DNA of 12,721 nt, from positions 28,350 to 41,070 of the forward strand of contig QZLH01000595.1 in the NCBI GenBank assembly GCA_003833135.1. Reading direction: 5' to 3'. The stretch's first letter is position 1, and every line of letters starts with the position of its first letter. The notes beneath the pieces were generated by a model. The model did not search any database and was not told the origin of the DNA. It was given only the letters and a program-made list of their open reading frames with translations. This DNA is from Oehlia diaphana (lineage: Eukaryota; Glomeromycota; Glomeromycetes; Glomerales; Glomeraceae). This document shows, one piece after another, positions 1 through 7,588 of the stretch. The translations under genes were made by a program, and so were the position numbers.

Positions 1-476
1 AATTTAGTGTAATCTTTCGGAGGTGATGTAAAATTTTGAAATATTACACTAAAAACGTAATATTACAGAAGTTTACGCTCTTAAATTTGAATAATTACAG
101 TAATTTGATAATATCTCGCTATCTACTGATCCAATCAAGACGATCTATAGCTCATTGGAATCAGCTCATCAGGACGAATCGAATGGTAGTAAAATCGCAT
201 CTTTACGTTTGATAGATGACGTTCTATTAATGTAAAAGTTTATTGCATACTATAAAGCGTTCTATCAAACGTAGAGATGCGATTTTACTACCATTTGATT
301 CGTCTTGATGAGCTGATTCCAATGAGCTATAGATCGTCTTGATTGGAGCAGTAGTTAGCGAGATATTATTAAATTACTATAATTATTTAAATTTAAGAGC
401 GTAAACTTCTGTAATGTTACATTTTTAGTGTAATATTTCGAAATTTTACACCACCTCTGAAAGATTACACTAAATT
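1..476. repeat. Foldback/MITE-like element, 216-bp arms around a 44-bp loop
   Basis: Positions 1-216 are the reverse complement of 261-476 with no gaps and 13 mismatches by hand alignment (about 94% identity), leaving a loop at 217-260. Eleven of the 13 mismatches are transitions, and four of those change a CpG to TpG or CpA. The arm starts aatttagtgtaatc and contains its own small hairpin (tagtgtaat near 4-12 against attacacta near 45-53). No ORF is present, so this would be a non-autonomous element. The left end coincides with the window edge, so the true terminus and any target duplication cannot be seen. The inner arm carries a roughly 60-bp core that recurs at 3140-3200 and 3421-3465. 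Hairpin structure is certain; superfamily is unknown. Confidence 0.93.
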
Positions 477-972
477 ACACCTAAAAAAATTTCCTGATGT
501 TACTGTATATATGCATAATAACTATAAGAAAATTTTCATAATATACAATATATATTAATACGTGCATATATATATTAATATATGCATAATATTTTTATCA
601 AAAAATTTTTGTAAATTTTTTTAAAGAAACCAAAAAGAACACTTTGTATTTATTAATTTAAAAATCTTAATAAAAAAGATTTTTTTATTATTCTAATATA
701 TACTATTATGAAAATAATGGTAATAAAAATATTTATTATAAAAAAAAGAAAAATAATTTGTGTAAAAAAAATAATATAAAAAAAAACCAAATGAAAGAGT
801 AAGAAAGAGAGTGAACGTAGCATTTATTTCATATGAAAAAAAATGGTAGTAAATAAACAAATGAGGCTGATAATGATCAGTTATGCTACAAGGTCTAAGA
901 TATGAGGTTTGGGCCCTTCAGGTCTAGGATAAAAAGCCTAAATCCCCAGTCTAGGTTAAATTTTCTCTTTCT
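477..972. other. AT-rich intergenic sequence, no gene seen
   Basis: This stretch holds only A/T-rich simple sequence, including an alternating AT patch around 540-595 and several A-runs between 730 and 790. A slightly more G/C-containing patch at 890-955 has repeated ggtcta and agtctagg words but no recognisable feature. No coding potential is apparent in any frame. Confidence 0.6.
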
Positions 973-995
973 GAAAAATTAAAAATATCAAATTT

Positions 996-1456
996 TCAAA
1001 TTGAAAAACCATAAGGTAGTCATACAATTTTTCAATTTGCTGTAAAGGTATTTCTCTAATAGGAATTTCACTTTTTTTTAATTATTAATTAAACATTTTT
1101 GAATTTCTTCAATAACAACAAACTACTTATCAAAATATGTCAAATGATTATATTTAGAAACAACTAGCAGTAGTTATCCTAGTGCTAATATATATAAAGT
1201 AATAAGATAGCAACCACAAACAGTTTATAGTCAATATAATCAATATGGTACTATACAAAATACTATACCATATAGCTATTCTAATAGTAAATTTATGATT
1301 GATAACATGACAATCTCTACTACTTTTACAAGAATATAAAACTCTTGTAAGATATTATTCATAGGCTGGAAATTTTTTAATAAGTTTGTTTAAATATTTT
1401 AGTTCAAATTGATTATGTGCAAAATTATGTGACTACTTTATGGTTTTTCAATTTGA
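996..1456. repeat. Possible MITE: 29-bp terminal inverted repeats, 461 bp
   Basis: The sequence starting tcaaattgaaaaacc at 996-1024 is repeated in inverted orientation at 1428-1456. Two of 29 positions differ, both transitions. The 4 bases outside each end are attt (992-995 and 1457-1460), a possible target duplication that is weak evidence in such AT-rich DNA. The interior is non-coding A/T-rich sequence. The right repeat overlaps the 3' end of the MULE-derived ORF, and the left repeat overlaps a 27-bp direct copy of MULE-derived sequence (973-999 against 1484-1511). The inverted pair is clear; calling it a transposable element is inference. Confidence 0.55.
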
Positions 1457-1692
1457 ATTTTATTATATTTAAATTTGATTTTTAAAAAATTAAAAATATC
1501 CAAATTTTCAATGATCACACATATGTTTCTGAATAATTTATTTTTACAGCCTGATATTAATATTGGATCAGCATCAGAATATATGACATTTGGTGTAATA
1601 TCACAAGAATTTTTTAATTTTTGTAAAACTTGTGCAAAAGTTACTTCTGTCTCATCTTTCAAAATTACTACTGGCTTACTACTTATACTTGA
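1438..1692 (-). pseudogene. MULE transposase fragment (catalytic-core remnant)
   Basis: Read on the minus strand, the frame gives KDETEVTFAQVLQKLKNSC followed by ITPNVIYSDADPILIS. This resembles the MULE/FAR1-type transposase core, where an acidic DET precedes a tFxWVL-like helix and then an (I/F)xTDxDPA strand carrying one of the catalytic aspartates. The frame is open back to about 1692, where it meets a TGA. Downstream the expected Cys/His-rich 'CxFHI..NL' segment is reduced to CVIIENL, and family resemblance is lost near 1484. The last codons to the TAA at 1438 run into the inverted repeat of the neighbouring element and are probably not MULE. Only about 60 codons of a usual 500-700-codon transposase remain, so this is a dead fragment. 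It has the same orientation as the MULE pseudogene at the right edge but covers a different domain. Confidence 0.7.
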
Positions 1693-2916
1693 TCACATTT
1701 CTAAATTTATTATTAACTGCTATAATTAACATCAAATTAATTAGTTTTAGACTTTTAGTCTTTTAGCTATTATATTAACAATTTTTTTTTACTTTTTAGA
1801 AAGAAATTATCAATGACTAGCTATACAAATTGAAGTCTAACTACATAGGTCAAATAAATAAAAATGGGATTTTACCTTTCTAATATGGCTGTTCAATTTT
1901 TTGGCCAATATTTCTGATTGTAATATAATATTTCCAATCTTAATATAGATTTGCCAATTTTTAGTAAGAATCTTGTAATTTCTTTTGAGCTATGAAACAA
2001 AGTTTTTTCTTTTTTGATTATAGGAAAATTGATCAGAAAAATTTTGTAAACTGCTTTTTATAATATTTCTATAATGTGAGTCCTATTATATTGTTTTATC
2101 ATTAGATGAAATCCTAATTTTTCTTGACTTTAAGCATTATAATTAGTAAATGTAAAATCCTTACCAAAGTTTTCCAAGAAAATTGTAAAGAATTCTCTTC
2201 TTTTTTAATAGCAAGCTTAGTAGCCTGGTAATAATGATCTTTTCAAAATTATAATATAATTTTTTGGTAATAAAAACTCTGACAAATCTTTATGTAAAGG
2301 TAACACTTCAAATTTAAAGGACGTGTTAACAACAAATCGGTTATACCAATTGTATATCATATTATTATGAGCCAATATATAAAATATAAAACTAATTTAA
2401 ATTTGTTTTGTATTGAGTTGATATGTAAACTGGGTTAAAAATAAAAATAAAATAAAATATGTAAACTGATTTTTTTGATCTATATGTGATCGTAAAAAAT
2501 TTGCCATCTGATATATAGTGGCCATCAAAAACAAATTTAACTAAATTAGGATATATACCCAGTGATCATTTATATATACCAAATTAGGTTTAATTGAATT
2601 TGTAGATTATCCCAGAAATGTATCACTTTATCTCTTTCTAGTGTTATGTTTCTTTTGATAGTTTATATTAAAGTAAAATAATTATGCATTTTTAAAGATT
2701 ATACACATAATTAGAAAAGTTTTTAAAATGTAAAGTATTTATTTATCTTTTTTTATTACTTTTCTTTATTTTTTTTTATTTTAAATATGCCAAGCTGACT
2801 AATATAGAACAAAGGTTTTAGTTTAAGGGAAGTGGCCACAAGAATTGGTAAAAATGTTTACTATTCAAGTACTTCATAATTAAAAAAAAGAAATATAAAG
2901 AAACTAATAATGTAAA
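1693..2916. other. 1.2 kb AT-rich sequence with nothing recognisable
   Basis: I see no ORF of convincing length, no terminal repeat pair and no RNA gene here. The sequence is strongly A/T-rich with long T and A runs (for example around 1770-1800 and 2745-2790). It may be fully decayed repeat DNA, but nothing in it supports a specific label. Confidence 0.55.
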
Positions 2917-3146
2917 TGACAAGAAAGAGATGAAAAAATTATGGTAAGGTGCATAATAACAGATAAGTATTTCACAGGAGTAAGTAAAATTGAAGTAAGT
3001 GAAAGAACTGTGCAGAGAGCATTAAATAGGAATGGGTTATTTACTTGTATAAAATATAAGAAACCTCTTTTGTCAAAAACTTACTGGGAAAAATAATTAA
3101 AATTTGCATTAAAATATCAGAAATGGACTGTAAGTGAGACAATCTT
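2917..3146 (+). pseudogene. Tc1/mariner transposase fragment (N-terminal HTH region)
   Basis: The plus-strand frame reads QERDEKIMVRCIITDKY, then VSERTVQRALNRNGLF, KKPLLSKTYWEK, a TAA stop at 3091-3093, and LKFALKYQKWTVSE. This order is the hallmark of Tc1-like transposases: second helix-turn-helix with the 'S..TVrR.L...GL' recognition helix, the KKPLLs linker, and the 'RL.FA..y..Wt.e.W' stretch just before the first catalytic aspartate. The stop falls where the family usually has arginine. The frame upstream closes at a TGA at 2917-2919. Homology stops abruptly after WTVSE at about 3138, where an unrelated repeat motif begins; the DDE catalytic domain is absent. About 75 codons of a roughly 340-residue protein survive, so this is a pseudogene fragment. 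Confidence 0.85.
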
Positions 3147-3475
3147 ATCACCATTTGACTCATCTTAGTGAGACGAATCCAATAAGCCTTAATTCATCTT
3201 TGTATGACTATTAGATGATAAATAAATGCATGTATCATCATTTTAATTTTATAATGCTCAAAAATTTTTAAAAATGTGAAATTTAACATTATTTACCATT
3301 TAGTGACATATATGGACAAATTAATATTTATTAAATTCATCTTAGGTCATGTCTCTAGATTAGTAGATAGCTTGTTAATGCCAATTTTTATAAATAATTT
3401 AGTGTGATCTAACTTGTGATCTATCGATACTAGAGATGTGATCTTACCACCATTCAACACGTCTCATTGCAAGGA
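3139..3475. repeat. Degenerate repeat with two direct copies of the 1-476 core motif
   Basis: Positions 3140-3200 align without gaps to 280-340 of the first foldback with 44 of 61 matches, including accatttga, tgag and tccaat. Positions 3421-3480 align without gaps to 262-321 with 39 of 60 matches, concentrated in the first 45 bases (ctatc, tagagatg, accatt, cgtct). Both are in the same orientation as the right arm of that element and lie about 260 bp apart. No long inverted arms are visible here, so this is either an old broken relative of the foldback or a separate repeat sharing a core. Sequence between the copies is A/T-rich and featureless. Confidence 0.6.
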
Positions 3476-3540
3476 ATTTAATATTATAGTTGACTTTATA
3501 CGATTATTCAATTTTTCACATTTTTATAAAAATCAGATTA

Positions 3541-3655
3541 AACTGAACTGAACCACCAGTTTTTTGGTTCTAATACCCAAACTGAACCAAACTGAATTTT
3601 AGGCCAGTTTCGGATTGGTTTCCAGTTTAACTTGAACCATTCAGAATATTATTTT
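3541..3655. repeat. Short-unit foldback built from aactgaacc-like words
   Basis: The left part contains repeated aaactgaac / ctgaacca words, and the right part contains the complementary ggttc, ccagttta and ggttcaagtt-type words in reverse. A single strand could therefore fold on itself in several registers. No ORF is present. It resembles in design, though not in sequence, the foldback at 11131-11409. Boundaries are approximate because the units are short and degenerate. Confidence 0.5.
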
Positions 3656-4199
3656 CAGATTTGGAAAAGCAAGATTAATATATCAATTTCTAAATTTTTA
3701 TCTCTTCTATTTTTAGCTAAAATGATTTTTGGGCTTTGTGAGTATAGGTATATAAATATTTATATATTTTATGTCTTATAATTATGAATTTTATATACAT
3801 TTTTTTTTAAAAGCAAAATTCCTGATGTTTCACATATTTGCCAAGTTATAATTTGGCAAGTTCTCATGACTTTTTCTAAATGATTTTTTTTATCATCAAT
3901 TTCATACTTACTACTTTCTAAATAATTAATATTTTAATCACATTTTTCTAAATAAATATTTATCTATTTGAGTTTCATTATATATTTATGACTTTTAAAG
4001 AATCATTGTATAAATTAAATATCAACAAGTTTAAAAAGTCATATAATGAATAGGAATCCAGATACAAAAAAAGAAATAATAAAAAATAAACTAACTAAAA
4101 ATAAAGCTATATAAAATAGAAATCTAAAAAGAGACAATTATAAGTACACTATACTCCTAGATTATCAGTAGATGCAACTATGCTACTTAGACAATGGAA
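3656..4199. other. AT-rich spacer, no gene seen
   Basis: This stretch is A/T-rich with a few recurring words (ttttctaaat appears several times between 3870 and 3955) and a small ttgccaa/ttggcaa hairpin at 3838-3859. I find no coding or RNA signal. The right end probably includes 3' sequence of the LINE remnant that follows, but no poly(A)/poly(T) boundary marks it. Confidence 0.5.
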
Positions 4200-5319
4200 A
4201 GCGCACCCATTATTAAAATTGATACACAGTTCTACTAGAAGAGCAATTATCCAATAGCATCGCTAGATGATCCAGAAAACCTGAATAGTACCTGAACCAT
4301 TTTAATCCTTGAATGATCAAGTTCTTAATCCAATTCATATCAGTGTCACGTGACTGCATGATTTGGATCAGAAGTGGTAGAGATAGGTAAATACATAGAT
4401 TCAGCAAATTCAAAGACCTTGAATGGAGTTTTAAAGTGGTTGAAATATTAACTACTTTTATCAATAATACAGGTGTCTCAAACATGTTTGTGAAACTTGA
4501 GGATAAAATTGTTATGGATGGCAGACAAAACTTTACATATAGAAGAGCACAGTACTACCAGGTCAGAAAAAATTTTGCCATACATCAGACTATGAGCAGA
4601 CCAATTAAAGTCAGAGCAAAATCCAGTTTGACATTACGAACTACTTCAATAATTTTTTGAGATAGGTGTTTTAATAAAAGGAAATAATTAGGTGCATAGA
4701 TATATGACAATTTTTGCACATATAAATATGTGTTAATATATAAATCAGACTGTAAAATCTTGAGTTTTTCTAACAAAAATAATTGGTATTTGAAGGTGAT
4801 AAATGAGATATTAACCATGAGTGAGCAATTTGTTTTAACAAATGACACAGATTAACTTCTATTAACAGGTCATCATAAAACAGAATATGATCATGATTAC
4901 AAGCATGTTCAAAATGTGAGATATGAATGGCAGAGTCCGCAGTATGACTGAGTCAGCAAGCGAATCAGCAAGTAATTGCTTGCATAAGCTTTGACTTTAA
5001 AGGGTGTGATTGTAAGATGCACAGCTTGAGAATCTGTACATAATGACACCCTTACGTAAATAGCAGCCGCTATGGTGGCATATACATATGTAGCAATAGA
5101 ATGAGAGAGCCATTGGTATAGAAGGAATAATGAGCATCAACAGGATGTGTAAGTTCAATATCAATATAAATGCACTTGGTTGAGAAAGCAGGAGAAGGCA
5201 GATTGATAGCTGTGAGACTCAATTGGAGATATAAAGTCTGGAAGAATCGATAAATGATCTATGATATGCTGCTGTTTAGTCAGAAAACCATAGGCTTAAG
5301 CAATAGAATTTTAATGATA
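4200..5319 (-). pseudogene. LINE ORF2 remnant A, C-terminal part with RNase H domain
   Basis: The minus strand carries the ordered motifs of a LINE-type RNase H. FYTNGSLI (5106-5123 encodes FYTNGS) stands for the usual YTDGSL with the first catalytic Asp replaced by Asn. AAAIY matches the Glu-helix region, but its Glu is gone. CTDSQAV (TDSQA at 5023-5037) carries the third acidic residue. KVKAYASN is followed by ADSLAD one frame over, near 4957-4974. The first motif lies only about 23 codons before TDSQA, where families usually have 50-60 residues, so there is a deletion. Reading requires at least two frame changes. Below about 4950 further ORF2 tail can be read in pieces, including a 90-codon segment ending at 4213. 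This is inactive and old. Its upstream half lies beyond the inserted retroposon at 6262-7179. Confidence 0.8.
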
Positions 5320-5332
5320 CAGTATTGTGGTT
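5320..5332. repeat. Target-site duplication, left copy (13 bp)
   Basis: cagtattgtggtt here is identical to 6249-6261. It flanks the retroposon at the poly(T) side, and the last two T's are ambiguous with the tail. Rejoining the flanks restores continuity of the older LINE remnant. Confidence 0.88.
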
Positions 5333-5345
5333 TTTTTTTTTTTTT
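5331..5345 (-). other. Poly(A) tail of the retroposon (T15 on the plus strand)
   Basis: Fifteen consecutive T's on the plus strand directly follow the left target duplication. On the minus strand this is a terminal A-tract, with an AATAAA-type word (from atttctaag) immediately upstream. It fixes the orientation of the insert and marks its 3' end. Confidence 0.88.
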
Positions 5346-6248
5346 ATTTCTAAGAGAGAAGTTATCTTTACGACTTTACAGTCAATAACTTACATTAGTA
5401 AGTTCAAAAGTTGCATTAAGTACAGTAGATAATACATTCCATACACATTGGTACAAAACCCCACCCTCCGATTTTAAAAGTAGACCAAGCCTCAGTGAAA
5501 CTACGCCAAGAAGGTATGATCATTCGCACTGGGTAAAAAAAAAAAAAGGATTCAACTGGGACAAGTCCCCTCTAAAAGCTTCAGGCTCAAAGAGTAAAAA
5601 TAAAGTTTTAAAAATATACTGCTACATAGAATAATACAAATTAGAGAAGTCTAACTAAAAACTACACCAACTTTCGTAATAAAGACAAAATTTCTGCTAA
5701 AACCTCCTTGTTATCCTTATTACCACCTTTGTTCTTTGAGAAATTCTTTGTCTTCTTCTGAACTTCGGGTTTCTTCAACTGGTTATTATTCTTTGGAGCT
5801 TTAGTTGAGGATTGTTGTTTATCCTTCTTCTTAGGCTGATTACTATCTGAAACCTTACCTGTTTTACCAGATTTCTTCGTGTTCAGGGTATTTTTAGCCT
5901 TCAGTTTCTGTTGTACTTTCTTCAAGTTGGGGATGGAGTGTCGACACCATTTCAACTCTTCACCTTCCGGTAAGAAAACTTGTGGTGTATCTAAGGTTCT
6001 AAGTGTAGTCTCCCAATTCTTGAAATAACCTACAAGTTTCCTCCTTCCTTTACTTGTTTGAATTAATTTAAACGAGCTAGCACCACACTTCGTTAGGAAT
6101 TCATTTGGTTTACGGTCCTTCCACAAGGTAGCCATCGTCATTTCCGCCGGAATGTCATGAATAACAGCTTGGAATTTCTCACGTTGTTTTCTTTCTTGGA
6201 GAGTCCAACTTGCGGGGAACCATCTTATGGGTATACCTCCCAGATCTG
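5333..6248 (-). mobile_element. 5'-truncated poly(A) retroposon carrying an ORF1-like gene
   Basis: This 916-bp insert has the anatomy of target-primed reverse transcription. It has a 13-bp perfect target-site duplication, an A-tail on the minus strand (seen as T at 5331-5345, preceded in element sense by AATAAA), a roughly 320-bp 3' UTR, and an ORF cut off at its 5' end exactly at the right duplication. The 3' UTR has a gggacaagtccc hairpin at about 5560-5571 and an internal A-run near 5536-5548. No ORF2 lies between the ORF stop and the tail, so this is not a simple copy of an ORF1-ORF2 LINE. It is either an ORF1-only (half-LINE) element or a retrocopy of a cellular mRNA. It is inserted in the same orientation into LINE remnant A. 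Confidence 0.85.
5662..6246 (-). CDS. LINE ORF1-like basic protein, 5'-truncated
   Basis: This is an open frame of 194 codons with no internal stop, ending in TAG at 5662-5664. It starts inside the protein because the element is truncated, and reads GGIPIRWFPASWTLQERKQR near its beginning, well upstream of the first internal ATG at 6141. The N-terminal 110 residues look folded (WFPASWTL, TLWKDRKPNEFLTKCGASSF, YFKNWETTLRTLDTPQVF, ending with LKWCRHSIPN). They are reminiscent of RRM-like or nucleic-acid-binding ORF1 modules. The next 70 residues are a low-complexity Lys/Asn/Ser/Gln tail suited to RNA binding, and the end is a hydrophobic EVLAEILSLLRKLV helix that could mediate self-association. 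I recognise this as a repeated AM-fungal ORF1-type protein from memory only. It is the only long clean reading frame in the window, which suggests a recent insertion; whether it is expressed cannot be judged. Confidence 0.7.
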   Translation of the reverse strand, partial: DLGGIPIRWFPASWTLQERKQREKFQAVIHDIPAEMTMATLWKDRKPNEFLTKCGASSFKLIQTSKGRRKLVGYFKNWETTLRTLDTPQVFLPEGEELKWCRHSIPNLKKVQQKLKAKNTLNTKKSGKTGKVSDSNQPKKKDKQQSSTKAPKNNNQLKKPEVQKKTKNFSKNKGGNKDNKEVLAEILSLLRKLV

Positions 6249-6261
6249 CAGTATTGTGGTT
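6249..6261. repeat. Target-site duplication, right copy (13 bp)
   Basis: cagtattgtggtt here is identical to 5320-5332. It marks the truncated 5' end of the retroposon, next to the first codons of the ORF fragment. Confidence 0.88.
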
Positions 6262-7179
6262 CAGATGTAATGATATAATAATACTTCTTAGTATTTAGAT
6301 CACACCCTCTGCAAAGAAGTAGACAGATCGGTGCATTGGGAGATGAAGAAGCATCTATATTCCATGTGAAATCACACAAGTCTGATGATTGAGCTGAATC
6401 ACAAGTTGAAGGATGAAATTTGTCCTGGAGTAGACCATTGGAGTTAGGGATCATGACATGTGCTGATAAATCAGTGTACTATTTGGAAGGTTTGCTTATA
6501 TGAGAACCATGAAAGAGATGAGAGCCGTGATCATTAACAAGATCTGTTAGGAAAAAAATTGAATGTTTATACAGCAATAAAAGATGCGAAGAGCACAATT
6601 TTCTAGGAAACATTTGAATATGGGTATAAAACTGTTGGTAAATATCAGGATCATTAAAGCTGAAATAGTGTGATAAAGCTTTATTGGGACAGATGACAGG
6701 AGCACTAGTGTACTAGCAATATAATCATTTTTAGAGAGGTCCAAAGGAACCAATCTGAAACAAAGGAGGAGTTGAAATCAAAAATCAACATTGAATATTT
6801 AATAATCTTATAAATAATAAATTTTTAGTAAAAAAGGAGGAAGAATTAGCCATCAAAAATAAATTGGTAATATGAGAATGTTGTTGATGAGTGAACAAAT
6901 TAATGAGATCCAGAGTGTTGCATAAATACAACATAACATCCAGAAAAGCCTTATAAATGAACCTTGTGCTTAACTAACGTCTGTATAGGTACTGTAACAT
7001 AGGAATATTCAGTTTCAAAAAAATGTGTAACTTGCATAAAATATTCTAGCTTAAGAATAAGAACTGTATTATGCAAGTAGACAATTTGTTTGGCTGATAA
7101 TTTAACTGGTCGAGTAGTAGCCACAAAAATGGCACATTCTTTTTTTTAACTTGTTATTTAATAAAGTTGTGGGAGGCAT
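6262..7179 (-). pseudogene. LINE ORF2 remnant A, post-RT (thumb) region
   Basis: Read from 7179 downward, the minus strand gives KLSAKQIVYLHNTVLI, LKLEYFMQVTHFF and PIQTLVKHKVHL. This is the RT thumb segment of fungal LINEs (YLiN.VLip.LEY..Q......Pi..LVK). After a stop at 6951-6953 and a frame change come TLDLINLFTHQQHSHITNLF and LDLSKNDYIASTLVLLSSVP, the following connector region. A Cys-containing CRGCDLN patch lies near 6300. The frame shifts several times, so this is dead. The reverse transcriptase catalytic core, expected further upstream, is missing: coding resemblance runs right up to 7179 and then meets the 155-bp repeats at 7181. It continues past the retroposon into the RNase H part at 4200-5319. 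Confidence 0.8.
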
Positions 7180-7180
7180 T

Positions 7181-7490
7181 TAGTAGTCCGATCCGTGGAT
7201 GCATTATCCAGATATCTGTACGGATATCTGGATATCCGAATGGCAGTTTTATATGACAGATAAAAAATTGCGGATGTGCAGATACCTATAGATATCTGCA
7301 GATATCCGTAATCTGCATATGTCATGTGAAATAATTAGTGGTCCAATCCATGGATGTATTATCCGGATATCCATACGGATATCTGGATATCCAGATGGCA
7401 GTTTTATATGACGGATAAAAAATTGCGGATGTGCAGATATCTATAGATATCTGCAGATATCTGTAATCTGCATATGTCATGTGAAATAAT
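7181..7490. repeat. Two tandem 155-bp repeats rich in gatatc palindromes
   Basis: Unit 1 (7181-7335) and unit 2 (7336-7490) align end to end with no gaps and 12 mismatches (92% identity), all of them transitions. Both start tagt(a/g)gtcc and end gtgaaataat. Each unit is packed with ggatatc/gatatcc words, giving strong self-complementarity. Unit 2 has a perfect 22-bp palindrome at 7433-7454, with one mismatch in unit 1. The first bases TAGTG/TAGTA fit the hAT terminal consensus YARNG (unit 1 by all but one base). The block lies just before the hAT gene, so it may be that element's left subterminal region, duplicated. Confidence 0.9.
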
Positions 7491-7588
7491 ATGCATAATC
7501 ACCTATATATTACATCATTTTTTTAAATAACCATAAAATGCGTTACATATTATCTATTTATCTTTGCATGACTGTGACTAGAAAAAAA

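Noticed and set aside
1..476. Long terminal repeats of a retrotransposon
   Set aside because: The two 216-bp copies are inverted, not direct, and enclose only 44 bp.
890..960. Possible small RNA gene in a locally G/C-richer patch
   Set aside because: No tRNA-like cloverleaf, box motifs or strong stem could be drawn by eye.
1475..1729. 84-codon plus-strand ORF
   Set aside because: It lies antisense to the MULE fragment, whose minus-strand translation carries recognisable family motifs; the plus frame shows none.
4436..4660. Short plus-strand ORF
   Set aside because: It is antisense to LINE A ORF2 tail sequence and has no recognisable motif.
5662..6246. Host gene with ordinary genomic structure
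   Set aside because: The flanking target duplication, poly(A) tail and 5' truncation show that it arrived by reverse transcription; only its parent could be a host gene.
7181..7490. CRISPR-like direct repeats
   Set aside because: There are only two 155-bp adjacent copies with no spacers, in a eukaryotic transposon context.
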